Position numbers and translations under genes: made by a program
Shown: piece by piece, positions 1-8,930 of the stretch
Layout of the letters: each line of letters opens with the position of its first letter
How positions within the stretch are numbered: the first letter of the stretch is position 1
From: Thiohalocapsa halophila
GTDB taxonomy: Bacteria > Pseudomonadota > Gammaproteobacteria > Chromatiales > Chromatiaceae
DNA: 64,000 nucleotides
Direction of reading: 5' to 3'
Assembly: GCF_016583825.1 (NCBI RefSeq)
Contig: NZ_NRRV01000013.1
Location: forward strand, 1-64,000
The notes under the pieces: generated by a model
The model's database searches: none
What the model was told of the DNA's origin: nothing
The model's input: only the letters and a program-made list of their open reading frames with translations

Positions 1-213
1 ACAGTGAAAACCGCATCAGCGGCCACGCATCAACCGCCCCGTGACGCCGCTCAACGGCTCGGCGACATCCGACATCACCGCGCCGACGCCACCGGCTGCG
101 CCGGTGGCCGATCATGCTTCAGGGCTGGCGGCTGACTTGCGCGCTTGCTGCCCAAACGGTATTTGCATATCATGTTCGGCTAGTTTGGGCTCAGCTCCGA
201 ACAGGTTCCCGTC

Positions 214-289
<76 letters not shown>

Positions 290-398
290 TGCTCGCGATC
301 TTCTAGAGAGTCCCGCATTCCCCAAACCCTGACAGGCGGCGACATAAGTGAAGGCTTGTCAGTGCCGGCGCTGTCCGCCAGCGAGCCCTCCCGCCGCA

Positions 399-1673
399 TC
401 AAACGCGGCCAGCTACCGCCGCGCCCAAGTAGTCTCGCCCGCAGTTGACCAGATCCATAATGGGGCAGCCGCCGAGGCAGTAGCTGTATTTACGGCAGTC
501 CAAGCAGCGCGGGTTGTCACCAGCGCGGTCTGCAATATGCCTGCGGAAACGTTTGGTCGTGAGCCCGGCCCAGATTTTACTTAGGTGCGTATCGCGCAGA
601 TTGCCGACAACGTGCTCGGGCGTGAAGGTACAAGGCAGTACGTTCAAATTCGGCTGCAAACCAATGCTCGAGCGCAGCGCCGAACAGCCCTCGAGATAGG
701 CTGCCGCATGCACGTCAAAGGCGTCGCTACTACCGGTGACACCGGGTGTTAGACAGCAGTCGAAGCCTACCCGTGTCACTTCGGCGAGGCTGAAAAAGGC
801 CCGTTGCAGTTTGGCATGCACCTCGGCGTGAGGCAGAGCAGCGAGTGGCGTGCCGAAGCCCCGTCCCCGCCCCACGGGTTTGAAGGCCAGGAAGATGACG
901 CCGTAAAGACCGCGCACACTGCGACAGAAGGCGGCAATGGCGCTAAGATGCTCGAAGCTTTGGGCGTCCAGGGTTACTTGCAGCACCACCCGGATGCCCC
1001 TGGCCAGGAGCTTGTCGAGGGTCCGCTCAAAGCGCCTGAAGCCGGACACACGGCAACGGTCGAAGTCTTCGCCGACGCCCTCCAGACTGATGCCCACGGC
1101 CCCGCAGTAGCGCGCGAGCAGGTCCAGATTGCCCTCGCTCAGATGTAGGCCACTGGTGGTCAGATTCGGGACGATGCCTAGTGCATGGCAGCGCACCAGA
1201 ACGCGCTCCAGCGCCGGATGCAGGAGCGGCTCGCCGCCGCCGAGAGCCACCTGAAATGCGCCGACATCTGCGATTTGCGCCAGCGCCAGCTCGATGTCCT
1301 CTAGACGTGCATGCGTCCCTTCCGGCGTGGAGGCTGCATAGCAATGCGGGCAGCCTAGATGGCATTGCTCGGTAATCTGGAAATCTACCAACGACGGTGC
1401 CGTCAGCGTCGGCACCGGGGCATCCGGCGCGGGCACACCGACATCCACGATGCGAATCGCACGGTCCTCGAGTCGGGTCACCTCAGCGGCTACCGCGTCC
1501 AGCAGCGCGGCCGCAACCGGGTCTGCCGGAGGACGGCCCCTTTCGGCGTAGTTCTGTAGCACGCCGAAGCCCGCTTCATCCAGCTCAATAAAGGTGGCGT
1601 CGGCGGGGTCGAAGAGCACGCCGCCGAAGCGCTCTGCGCGCAGTACCAGCGGCAGCGCGGCGAGGTCACTCAT
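399..1673 (-). CDS. radical SAM/SPASM peptide maturase
   Basis: This 424-residue protein has the radical SAM cluster motif at Cys104, Cys108 and Cys111 (TEQCHLGCPHC). A C-terminal SPASM domain carries the spacing C-x2-C-x5-C-x3-C (Cys390, 393, 399, 403) followed by Cys411, which binds auxiliary 4Fe-4S clusters. Residues 5-45 (RAERFGGVLFDPADATFIEL region) resemble a PqqD-like RiPP recognition element fused to the N-terminus. SPASM enzymes of this build modify ribosomal peptides, by crosslinking, epimerisation or thioether formation. The ATG at 1673 lies 8 nt inside the end of the upstream small-peptide gene, so the two are translationally coupled and the peptide is the obvious substrate. The reading frame extends upstream, but that part is shadow of the peptide gene. 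The chemistry is unknown. Confidence 0.85.
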   Translation of the reverse strand: MSDLAALPLVLRAERFGGVLFDPADATFIELDEAGFGVLQNYAERGRPPADPVAAALLDAVAAEVTRLEDRAIRIVDVGVPAPDAPVPTLTAPSLVDFQITEQCHLGCPHCYAASTPEGTHARLEDIELALAQIADVGAFQVALGGGEPLLHPALERVLVRCHALGIVPNLTTSGLHLSEGNLDLLARYCGAVGISLEGVGEDFDRCRVSGFRRFERTLDKLLARGIRVVLQVTLDAQSFEHLSAIAAFCRSVRGLYGVIFLAFKPVGRGRGFGTPLAALPHAEVHAKLQRAFFSLAEVTRVGFDCCLTPGVTGSSDAFDVHAAAYLEGCSALRSSIGLQPNLNVLPCTFTPEHVVGNLRDTHLSKIWAGLTTKRFRRHIADRAGDNPRCLDCRKYSYCLGGCPIMDLVNCGRDYLGAAVAGRV

Positions 1674-2001
1674 CCGCGTCTCCGACCCGATGCCGGCCGG
1701 GCCGCAGCCGGCGCAGCAGGCGCTCGCCGACGAAAGCGGCCACCACCGCCGCAAGAAGGCCGCCGACCAGCAGGCTATTGCCGCCGAGCTGGCTCGGTGG
1801 CTGTGTCTGTGCGCCCGCCATCGCGGAAGGCGCTTGAGTGCCCGATACGGCCGGTGCCGAAGAGGCAGCGGGGCCGCTACCGCCCGGCGCCGTCCCCGTT
1901 GCGCCACTGCCTTGTGCGCTGCCTCCGCCCGGGGGCGGGAGCCACTCCGTGTAGGCCGATGAGTTGGTGGTATACCCACGGCGGATGCGCAGAATCTTCA
2001 T
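1666..2001 (-). CDS. TNSSA-motif small membrane-anchored peptide, putative radical SAM substrate
   Basis: This 111-residue protein has three parts. The N-terminus is short, basic and complex, with RGYTTNSSAYTEW at residues 8-20. Residues 21-72 are a low-complexity linker of Pro, Gly, Ser, Ala and Gln. Residues 76-92 form one hydrophobic helix, followed by an arginine-rich tail (ERLLRRLRPGRHR). The positive-inside rule predicts a cytoplasmic C-terminus and an exported N-terminus. There is no cleavable signal peptide and no cysteine. The gene follows the ABC ATPase by 57 bp and overlaps the radical SAM gene, so by position it behaves as a RiPP precursor or anchored substrate. That role is inferred; the motif reads as conserved, but no named family was recognised. 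Confidence 0.7.
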   Translation of the reverse strand: MKILRIRRGYTTNSSAYTEWLPPPGGGSAQGSGATGTAPGGSGPAASSAPAVSGTQAPSAMAGAQTQPPSQLGGNSLLVGGLLAAVVAAFVGERLLRRLRPGRHRVGDADE

Positions 2002-2058
2002 GACGACGAAGCTCGCTCTCTTGGACGGCGGCCTCGGCCGGAATCACGTAACAGGTGC

Positions 2059-3066
2059 TCATTCCGGCGCCGCGAACGGGAGCGGATGCGGAGCCACGTC
2101 GTCGCGCAGTCGGATGCGCACCGACTGGCCCGCTTGCAGCCGCAGCGTGCCGGCACAGCGGACGCGCAGCGGGGCGCTGTTGCCGGTCAAGGCCAAGTCT
2201 AAGTCCTGGTGGGCACCGTAATAGATGACCGAGCGCACTTGGGCGTTGGGTTCGTCACCATCGGTGTGCAACTCGAAGGCCTCAGGGCGCACCAGGTAGC
2301 GGCCGTGAGGCTCCAGGCTGCGGCCGGGTGCCAGCGGCCCGAGCGTGCTCCCGGCGAGGAAGTTCGCGGCGCCGAAGAACTCCGCCGTCCAGGCGTCCGC
2401 CGGCGTCTCATAGATGTGCCGTGGCGGATTGTGATCGATGAGCACACCGTCGCGCAGGACGAGAATCGCATCACTGAAGTAGAAGGCCTCCTTATGGTCG
2501 TGCGTGGCGATGATCGTGCTGATGCCCTGCGCTGCCAACCAAGTCCGCAGACGTTCATAGAGTTGGTCGCGCAGCATACTGTCGATGTTGCTGAAGGGCT
2601 CGTCCAGCAGTAGCAGCCGCGGGCGAACCGCAAGTGCCCGCGCCAGGGCGACACGCTGCTGCTCGCCGCCGGAGAGACTGTCGATGCGCCGACGTTCCAG
2701 CTGTGCGATGTCCAGTAGCTCCAACAGGTCGCGCGCTTCGGCGCGGCGGCGCCGGCCGCGAACACCGAAGTGAAGGTTGGCCTGCACATCCAGGTGCGGG
2801 AACAGCGTGAACTCCTGAAAAACGAAGGCCATGCCGCGATGCTCCGGCGGCACATGTAAACCTGGGCGCGCCAAGCAACGACCGTCGAGATGTACCTCGC
2901 CGACATCCGGCGGCTCTAGACCCATCAGAGTGCGAAGCAAAGTAGTCTTGCCACTGCCGCTCGGGCCCAGCACAGTCGCCGTGGCACCCGCGGGAAGCTC
3001 GAAGGAGATGTCGGCCAGCAGCGTGCGCTTACCGACCCGCCGAGTGATGCCAATGGCTGCGAGCAT
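2059..3066 (-). CDS. ABC transporter ATP-binding protein, Fe(III)/polyamine type
   Basis: The 335-residue protein has all nucleotide-binding motifs in order: Walker A GPSGSGKTT (34-42), Q-loop Gln84, signature LSGGEQQRVALARAL (from 131), Walker B LLLLDEP (151-157) and H-loop His189. Residues beyond about 240 form the TOBE-like regulatory domain typical of FbpC/PotA/MalK importers. It lies 6 bp downstream of the permease gene. With the permease and the Tyr-Tyr binding protein it makes a standard Fe(III) import set in the usual order (binding protein, permease, ATPase). It energises uptake at the inner membrane. The iron assignment rests on the binding protein. Confidence 0.93.
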   Translation of the reverse strand: MLAAIGITRRVGKRTLLADISFELPAGATATVLGPSGSGKTTLLRTLMGLEPPDVGEVHLDGRCLARPGLHVPPEHRGMAFVFQEFTLFPHLDVQANLHFGVRGRRRRAEARDLLELLDIAQLERRRIDSLSGGEQQRVALARALAVRPRLLLLDEPFSNIDSMLRDQLYERLRTWLAAQGISTIIATHDHKEAFYFSDAILVLRDGVLIDHNPPRHIYETPADAWTAEFFGAANFLAGSTLGPLAPGRSLEPHGRYLVRPEAFELHTDGDEPNAQVRSVIYYGAHQDLDLALTGNSAPLRVRCAGTLRLQAGQSVRIRLRDDVAPHPLPFAAPE

Positions 3067-3072
3067 CGGCGC

Positions 3073-4632
3073 CTAACCCTGCGCCAGCCGGCGTTCCAGC
3101 GCGAGCACCGGATAGAGCAACACCAGAGCCAGGCACAGAGCGTAGACGGACGCCGCGCCGTACAAGTCGAGCTCGGCATAGTGGTGAATGGACAGCGGCA
3201 GCGAGCCATAGCCGAAAGGTTGAAGCACCAGGGACAGCGTGAGGTCCCGCGCGGACATGACGAATACCAACAGGCCTGCCACTGTCAATGGCCCGCGCAA
3301 TTGGGGCAGCAGCACCCGGACCAGGCCATGAAAGCCGCCGCGGCCCGTGCAGCGCACGGCTTCGTCCAGACGAAGGGATAGGCTTCGCAAGCCGCTTTCA
3401 GCGCTGAAATGCGCGATGACAGCGAAGCGCAGCGTTGTCGCCAGCAGGATCAACACCAGGCTATCGGCTAACGCGGAGCCGAGCTCGGTGGTATAGCTCC
3501 AACCGGTGAGGAACAGCAGCGCGATGGCGAGGACGATGGAAGGCATAGCATAATTCAGGCTCAAGACCCAGAGCGGCGCGGATGACCATGAGTGGTCACG
3601 GGCGGCCCGTGCCTGGATCGCGAGCCAGGTGCCGAGGAGCAAGGTCAGGGCCGCCGTCGCCGTGGCCACGAGGAGTGTGCTCGCTACGTCGGCATACAGC
3701 GATTCCAGCCGCAAGACCGCGAACGCACCGCCAGCCCAAGCCAGAAGCGTCAGCAGGGGCAGTCCGAAGCCCAGCACAACGGGCAGCGCGCAGGCGCTCG
3801 CAGCAAGAGCGCCGAGCCTCGGCGAGAGCGGTATACGCCCGGGTGGCCGTGGCCGATTGGTGGGGTTTGCGAAACCACGCCCGCGGGTGAGCAGCGCATA
3901 ACCCCCTACCAGCATGAGGGGCAAAAGCAACGCGATTACCGCCACCTGCGCTGCCAGGTTGGCATCAAACATGGAAAACCAGATGCGATAAATCGCCGTG
4001 GTCAGGGTTCGCACACCCAGAGCATCGACGCTGCCGAAATCGCTGATCGCCTCCAGTGCCACAAGTAGGCCGCCCAACAATATCCCTGGTGCCGCCAGCG
4101 GCAGCAGCGCGCGGCGCAGCACTTCAGCGCGTGCGATGCCGAGCGACTGTCCGGCCTCCAACTGACTGCCAGCGAGCCGCAAAAACGCAGCACGCGTGAG
4201 CAAGTACACGAACGGATATAGCGTGAGCGCGAAAACGAGCGCTGCCGCCAGCGGGGAATCGACACGCGGCGCCAAGGCGACAAGGTGAGAGAGCTCGCGG
4301 TAGACCACAGCCACCAGATACGGCGGCAGCACCAATGGTAGTACCAGCGCAGCGGTTAGCTTGCGTCGTCCCCAGAACTCGTAGAAGCTCACAAGAAAGG
4401 CGCCGCCGACGCCCACCGCGATGGCGACTAGTGTCGCCAGACCCGCGACCAGCGCACTATTTGCGACGTAGACGGGCAGGACAGTGCCTGCGAGGTGGCC
4501 AAGCGCGGCGAAGTCGCCGCTGCCAAGGGCGCGCACGAGCACGAAACCGAAGGGCGCCAGACAGAGGCAGAGCACCAAGACTGCCGCCACGGCAGAGATG
4601 GTGCCGACACCGCCGGGGATGGTAGCCCGCAT
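3073..4632 (-). CDS. Fe(III)-type ABC transporter permease (duplicated, FbpB-like)
   Basis: The 519-residue integral membrane protein has about twelve predicted hydrophobic segments in two related halves, as in FbpB, where two permease domains are fused in one chain. EAA-type cytoplasmic loops for ATPase contact can be seen in each half (for example EAGQSLGIARAEVLRRALLP and DEAVRCTGRGGFHGLVRVLL). It starts 3 nt after the binding-protein stop and is followed 6 nt later by the ATPase, so the three are co-translated. It is the transmembrane channel of the importer. Molybdate or thiamine permeases are alternatives but are usually single-domain or have other partners. Confidence 0.92.
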   Translation of the reverse strand: MRATIPGGVGTISAVAAVLVLCLCLAPFGFVLVRALGSGDFAALGHLAGTVLPVYVANSALVAGLATLVAIAVGVGGAFLVSFYEFWGRRKLTAALVLPLVLPPYLVAVVYRELSHLVALAPRVDSPLAAALVFALTLYPFVYLLTRAAFLRLAGSQLEAGQSLGIARAEVLRRALLPLAAPGILLGGLLVALEAISDFGSVDALGVRTLTTAIYRIWFSMFDANLAAQVAVIALLLPLMLVGGYALLTRGRGFANPTNRPRPPGRIPLSPRLGALAASACALPVVLGFGLPLLTLLAWAGGAFAVLRLESLYADVASTLLVATATAALTLLLGTWLAIQARAARDHSWSSAPLWVLSLNYAMPSIVLAIALLFLTGWSYTTELGSALADSLVLILLATTLRFAVIAHFSAESGLRSLSLRLDEAVRCTGRGGFHGLVRVLLPQLRGPLTVAGLLVFVMSARDLTLSLVLQPFGYGSLPLSIHHYAELDLYGAASVYALCLALVLLYPVLALERRLAQG

Positions 4633-4635
4633 GGA

Positions 4636-5679
4636 TTACTTGCCGTCGAAGTCGACCTCATCGAGGATCTGCACCACCGCCTGCCGCTGTGCGGCGATGG
4701 CATCGAGCGGGATGAATTCCGCCTTGAACCGGCCGTCCTGCACCTCCGGCTGCTCAGCGCCCAAGGCGCGGTTCGCGGCCGGCATGTCGACACTATCGAG
4801 AATCGAGTACTCGAATGTCGTGTTGACGATAAACGCCTGGGCCTCCTCGCTGACCAGGTATTCCAGAAGCCCGGTCGCGGCCTCCAAATTATCTGTGGCG
4901 GTGGTCAGTGCGGCACCGCCCCGCATGACGTAGGCGCCATCCCCGGCCTGATCCGGGAAGACCACTCGTGTCGCCTCGCCCCAGGGCCGTTGGTCGTCGC
5001 GGCTCAGCATAATGGGCATGTAGTACGAGTTGCCGATACTGAGATCGCATTCCCCTTCGTAGACGGCACGCACCTGGGCCCGGTCGTTGCCTGTGGGGGT
5101 TCGTGCAAGGTTCTCGTGCAATCCCTTGATGAAGGCGCGCGCGGCATCCAGGCCGCGGTCCGCGGCCATCTGGGAAAACAGGCTCAGATTGTAGTCGTGA
5201 TAGCCGGAGCGAATGCAGATTCGTCCCCGCCATCGCGGATCAGTGAGATCATCGTAGGTTGCAATGGCGCCGGGCTGCACCCGTTCCTTGGACACGAAAA
5301 TAGAGCGCGGCCGATACGACAGGGTTACATAGGTGTTGTCGACGTCGCGGAGCTCCGGCGCGACGCCCGTAACGATCACGTCGGATTCGAACGGCTGCAA
5401 TAGGGCATCCGCCTTCGCCGCTTCCAGTAGATCTGCTGTCTTCGTGATGACCAGGTCCGCTTCCGTCGGGCGCGACTTCAGCCGTGCAACCAATCCCTCG
5501 TCCACGAACACCGGCTGGATTTCCACGCCGGTGGTCTCGGTGTAAAGCGCGAACAGGGGCTCCAAATGCGAGGGTGTGCGATCCGAAATCACCCGCACCG
5601 GCTCATCCGCCTTGGCATTGATGCTATATCCAAGGGCCAACAGAACGACGGCCAGAGTAGCGGAAAGGGGACGGCGCAT
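4636..5679 (-). CDS. periplasmic Fe(III)-type substrate-binding protein
   Basis: The 347-residue protein has a signal peptide (MRRPLSATLAVVLLALGYS, cleavage near the ADE at 24-26). Adjacent tyrosines 219-220 in the context GNSYYMPIM match the metal-ligand pair of the FbpA/FutA ferric-binding family. The ATG at 5679 is preferred over one at 5694, because GGAG stands 9-10 nt upstream and the signal peptide then starts cleanly. It delivers ferric iron, or possibly an iron chelate, to the adjacent permease. It is the first gene of the importer run. Its link to a peptide-modifying enzyme downstream is unusual for a plain iron uptake operon. Confidence 0.9.
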   Translation of the reverse strand: MRRPLSATLAVVLLALGYSINAKADEPVRVISDRTPSHLEPLFALYTETTGVEIQPVFVDEGLVARLKSRPTEADLVITKTADLLEAAKADALLQPFESDVIVTGVAPELRDVDNTYVTLSYRPRSIFVSKERVQPGAIATYDDLTDPRWRGRICIRSGYHDYNLSLFSQMAADRGLDAARAFIKGLHENLARTPTGNDRAQVRAVYEGECDLSIGNSYYMPIMLSRDDQRPWGEATRVVFPDQAGDGAYVMRGGAALTTATDNLEAATGLLEYLVSEEAQAFIVNTTFEYSILDSVDMPAANRALGAEQPEVQDGRFKAEFIPLDAIAAQRQAVVQILDEVDFDGK

Positions 5680-5945
5680 ATGCTGTTTCTCCATGGCTGG
5701 CAGTGTTTGGCGAGGTCTGGCATACACCGCCGATGCCGCAGCACTCGCGACGCAAGCACTCAGGTTGACGGCGAGCCAGCCCGCGTCAAGCAAAATCCAT
5801 GCCAATATTTTGGGTATTGCCGAGGCGGTAGAAGTTAATACGCAAAAAAGGAAAAATCGACGACCTTTAGCGCACAGGCACAAGCCCGGCCGCTAAGGCT
5901 GTACGCGGCGCCGACACTAGTGTCCACATGGCGAACACCTTCGCT
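5680..5945. other. intergenic spacer, likely promoter region of the importer operon
   Basis: This 266-bp gap separates the toroid gene from the importer genes, both on the minus strand. It contains the most AT-rich stretch of the neighbourhood (around 5800-5870), including a run of A residues and TATTTTGG. A promoter for the importer-peptide-radical SAM run probably lies here. No confident -35/-10 pair, Fur box or terminator hairpin was found by eye. Confidence 0.4.
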
Positions 5946-7049
5946 TCAGCGCCAGGAATGGATGATGCGGTTGAGCGCATTGACACTGCGCGCGGTGCTC
6001 AGAACAGGGTCCGTCTCGGCACTCAAGACCGCGTTCGCCCTGACGCCCCAGGACCCATCGGGTCGGTGCAGCTCGAGCAGCGTACTGATGGCGTCGTTGC
6101 GCCAGTTGTGTGTGCCTCCTTTCGGGGTCTCAATCACAGGCTGGCCGCTTGCGACCATACTGCGCACGAAGGCGTCAAAGAACAAGAACGGGTCCGGACT
6201 TGCCGCAGCAGTGACTGGGAGGCCGCCGCTATAATGATCGGCAATCCAACGCCGTGCTGCTTCCACGCGCGGGTCAGTGTCCGGAATGCCCACATCGCGC
6301 AGAGCTGCGACGGCGGCGTGGGTCATGGTGGCAGTGGCTCGCGATGCGCCCGACTGCGGTTGTTCGGGCGCGGACACGAAGCCGCCAGCGTAATCAGCAC
6401 CGGACTCGTCCTTGCCGGGGCGCGAGTTTTGCAGTTGGCTGATGAACGCGGCGGCCCGGTTTCGGAACCCCTGCGGTAGGTCAACGCCGGCAGCCGTGAG
6501 CGCCTCTAGCGCCCAGTACTGTGTCTCCAGGCTTGGCGGTGCGTCCTCATGCGCGCCTACGGCGCCGTAGCGGGCATCTGTTTCTGGGATGCCGTTGTCT
6601 GCGGAGCCTTGACTCCGGATCAGGTAGCCCGCGGCCGCTTGGACGACCGGCGTATAGCGTGGATTGTCGGTCGCATGCAGCGCGAGCATCACGGTTGCCG
6701 TGTCCCGTGCTCGCCCAGTTTTGCGGTCACTGATCGCGCCGTCTTCGGCGGCATGATCGAGCAGGTAGGTCAGGGGTCGGGTAACGAAGGCTCCGTCCGA
6801 CTCGCTATACCCTTGGTAGGATTCCAGAAAGGCGCGCAGTGCCAATGCCGTCGTTGCCACCGAGTCGTTCCAGCTACCATCCTCTTGCTGATGCTCGCGC
6901 AGTAAGCGCAGCCCGTAGTCGGTGTGCTTGAGCGCTTGCACAGCAAGCGCGCGATCCACGACGCCCTGCGCGCAGGCACCGCCGACGGACACCACTAGGG
7001 CAAGGGTCCAGCAACAGACGGATATGGACCTCAAGGGCATTTCGCTCAC
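5946..7049 (-). CDS. secreted alpha/alpha-toroid (prenyltransferase/squalene cyclase-repeat) protein
   Basis: The 367-residue protein starts with a signal peptide (ISVCCWTLALVVSVGGACA) and continues with repeated helical pairs. Each contains motifs such as QEDGSWNDSVATTALAL, RDTATVMLAL, TQYWALEAL and RPDGSWGV. This is the alpha/alpha-barrel repeat of prenyltransferase beta subunits, terpene cyclases and alpha-macroglobulin thioester domains. No DXDD cyclase motif and no zinc-site pattern was found, so it probably binds a peptide or polymer rather than cyclising terpenes. It is upstream of, and on the same strand as, the importer, peptide and radical SAM genes, and would share their periplasmic location. 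Confidence 0.75.
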   Translation of the reverse strand: MSEMPLRSISVCCWTLALVVSVGGACAQGVVDRALAVQALKHTDYGLRLLREHQQEDGSWNDSVATTALALRAFLESYQGYSESDGAFVTRPLTYLLDHAAEDGAISDRKTGRARDTATVMLALHATDNPRYTPVVQAAAGYLIRSQGSADNGIPETDARYGAVGAHEDAPPSLETQYWALEALTAAGVDLPQGFRNRAAAFISQLQNSRPGKDESGADYAGGFVSAPEQPQSGASRATATMTHAAVAALRDVGIPDTDPRVEAARRWIADHYSGGLPVTAAASPDPFLFFDAFVRSMVASGQPVIETPKGGTHNWRNDAISTLLELHRPDGSWGVRANAVLSAETDPVLSTARSVNALNRIIHSWR

Positions 7050-7229
7050 ATCATTGGATTGTTGCTTGGATCGCCGAGGACTTGGTACGGCTTATAACCC
7101 CTTGGCACTTCGCCTGGCGTCGGCACACCCGCTGGCTAGAAGCGTCTCGCCAGGTCCCGCGGAGTCTGCGCTTGGAACCTAGCGGAGGTGCGCAGCACGG
7201 TCAAGCTCCCGCCAATGCAGCCAACAATT
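7050..7229. other. spacer between the toroid gene and the transposase remnant
   Basis: No coding signal is visible. The AT-rich tract near 7225-7240 (CAACAATTCTAAATTTGCC) probably marks the end of the insertion-sequence remnant. A clear inverted-repeat partner near 8160-8240 was not found by eye. Confidence 0.35.
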
Positions 7230-8145
7230 CTAAATTTGCCGCCCTGGCGCAGCGGCGCGGCCAGTAGGCGGCGGTTTAGCGGGCTCCAGCACCGTATGGG
7301 CGAGGAATGCGAGCAGGGTGAGGCTGGCAAGCAGATTCGCGAGATGCCGTTTGCCGTGACCGTAGTTGTGCTCGAAGCTGTAACCCTTGGCCTTGAGCGT
7401 GTTGTTATTCTCGTTCTCGATCTTCCAACGGCTGCGCCCGGCAGCGACGACGGCGATGACGTTAGCCGCGCTGATCGGTTGCGAGCTGGCCCAGGCATTA
7501 TGGTAGAGGACGTTGCCCTCGGCATCGCTGGTGGTCAGCTCGCACCAGCCAACGTGCAGGGCCTCCTCGCCATCGCGCAACGGCAGGTCGTTGAGCCACC
7601 GATAGGTGTCGGTGAGGCGCTGCTTGCCGGTCCAGCGGGTGCGTACCAACGTCGGCACCTCGGCGGTGCGCTCGAAATCCGCGATCCACTCGTAGAGCAG
7701 CGCATGCGAGCCGGGCAGGCAGACGAAGAGAAACGCACAGCCCTGCGCCAACACCTGCTCGCAGAACGGCTGATGGCAGTACAGATCGTCGCCGAGCGCG
7801 CGATGGGCGGTCAGCTCGCCGCTTGCCACCAGATTGCCGACGAGATCCATGAACACCGGTGCCAACCTATAAAGTGGACCCCTTGTGCACGCCGAACAAT
7901 GCGCTGGCGTTGTTGCGACCGCGCGCCTTCTGCATCCGCACCTGGAAATCGAGGAACGACGGACTCTGCATGAAGAACACCGAGAACGCGCTCAGGCCCG
8001 CGTCGCCCATCGCGTAACGCTGGTTGTTGCCGCCCTTGCGCGCGTCGGGCGGCTCGTCCAGCGCTCGGCGGATCCTCGTCACCACCGTTGCCGCCGTGAA
8101 CCGCTGCGCAGTGAGCTCGGGCTCGGGTTTGGGCCTCAGGACCAT
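7230..8145 (-). pseudogene. broken DDE-type insertion sequence transposase
   Basis: Two adjacent minus-strand fragments belong to one transposase. The 5' part (8145 to 7867) ends SALFGVHKGSTL and then stops. The 3' part (7865 to 7230) resumes with PVFMDLVGNLVASGEL and carries the C-terminal catalytic region, including RSRWKIENENNNTLKAKGY and a conserved HNYGHGKRHLANLL. At the junction (about 7868-7890) a short unrelated stretch, CTATAAAGTGGACCCCTTG, replaces the expected coding sequence. It therefore looks like an internal deletion or replacement, not a simple frameshift. The IS family could not be fixed; an IS4-like DDE transposase is the best guess. The element is almost certainly immobile. 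Confidence 0.8.
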
Positions 8146-8340
8146 CGGACTCTCCAGTAAATTGTGAAGAGTCCTTCATAACATCATGCTTTTCCAATTG
8201 GACCTGCTAGCGGCCCCGAGCGAGGCTTGACCGGGCCGCACCAAATCTGTCGTCATCTCAGTCATGTTGCCAGTCGGGCACCGACCAGCCCCTGACTGTC
8301 TCCCATCCGCACCCTAGACCCAGCGAGGCAGACCGGCCCC

Positions 8341-8895
8341 ATGCCCGAGTACCCAGACCGCCACGAGCAGATCCGCCTGGTGCACGCAGAATTCATCCGC
8401 CAGGTGGCCGCCACCTGCGGCAATGCCGAGCGCCGCGCGGAATTCGACGCCCTGCTGGGCAACGCCGAGCAAAGCGGCTGGGCGGAGCTGGTAGGCGCGC
8501 TCAAGCGCATCGCCGCCGGCGAGCGCGGCCCGCAGGTCTTCCAGGGCCTGGACGAAGAGGACCAGATCATCGCCGACGCCATCCTGCGCGGCATGCAGGA
8601 CCCGGCCACCCTGCCCGACCCGGCCCAGCGCCAGGACCCCACCATGGCCGCCCCGGGCCTGGCACACATGATCCACGCCGCCGCCACCGGCAACCCCCAG
8701 GCGTTGGCGCTGATCGGCAACATGGCCGAGCAGATGAGCACCGTCGGCGGCCAGATGGCGCGCCTCGCCGGGGTCATCCGGCCCATGATCCAGGGCGAGC
8801 GCGATCCGGACAAGCTCACCCAAGGCATGGACAGCCAGGGCGAGCAGCTGGTGCTGGACATCCTCTCGGAGCTCGGCAAGCTGGAGGCGCACTGA
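8341..8895 (+). CDS. conserved-looking hypothetical protein
   Basis: The 184-residue, acidic, cytoplasmic and mostly helical protein has no membrane segment, signal peptide or recognised motif. It contains two Met-rich helices (HMIHAAATGNPQALALIGNM and EQMSTVGGQMARLAGVI). Codon usage and GC at third positions match neighbouring real genes. It is 35 bp upstream of rtcB on the same strand, so the two probably form an operon. A link to RNA repair is suggested only by that position. No function is claimed. Confidence 0.7.
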   Translation: MPEYPDRHEQIRLVHAEFIRQVAATCGNAERRAEFDALLGNAEQSGWAELVGALKRIAAGERGPQVFQGLDEEDQIIADAILRGMQDPATLPDPAQRQDPTMAAPGLAHMIHAAATGNPQALALIGNMAEQMSTVGGQMARLAGVIRPMIQGERDPDKLTQGMDSQGEQLVLDILSELGKLEAH

Positions 8896-8930
8896 GGCAG
8901 ACCGAACACCCAACGCTGAAGCCGGAAGCC

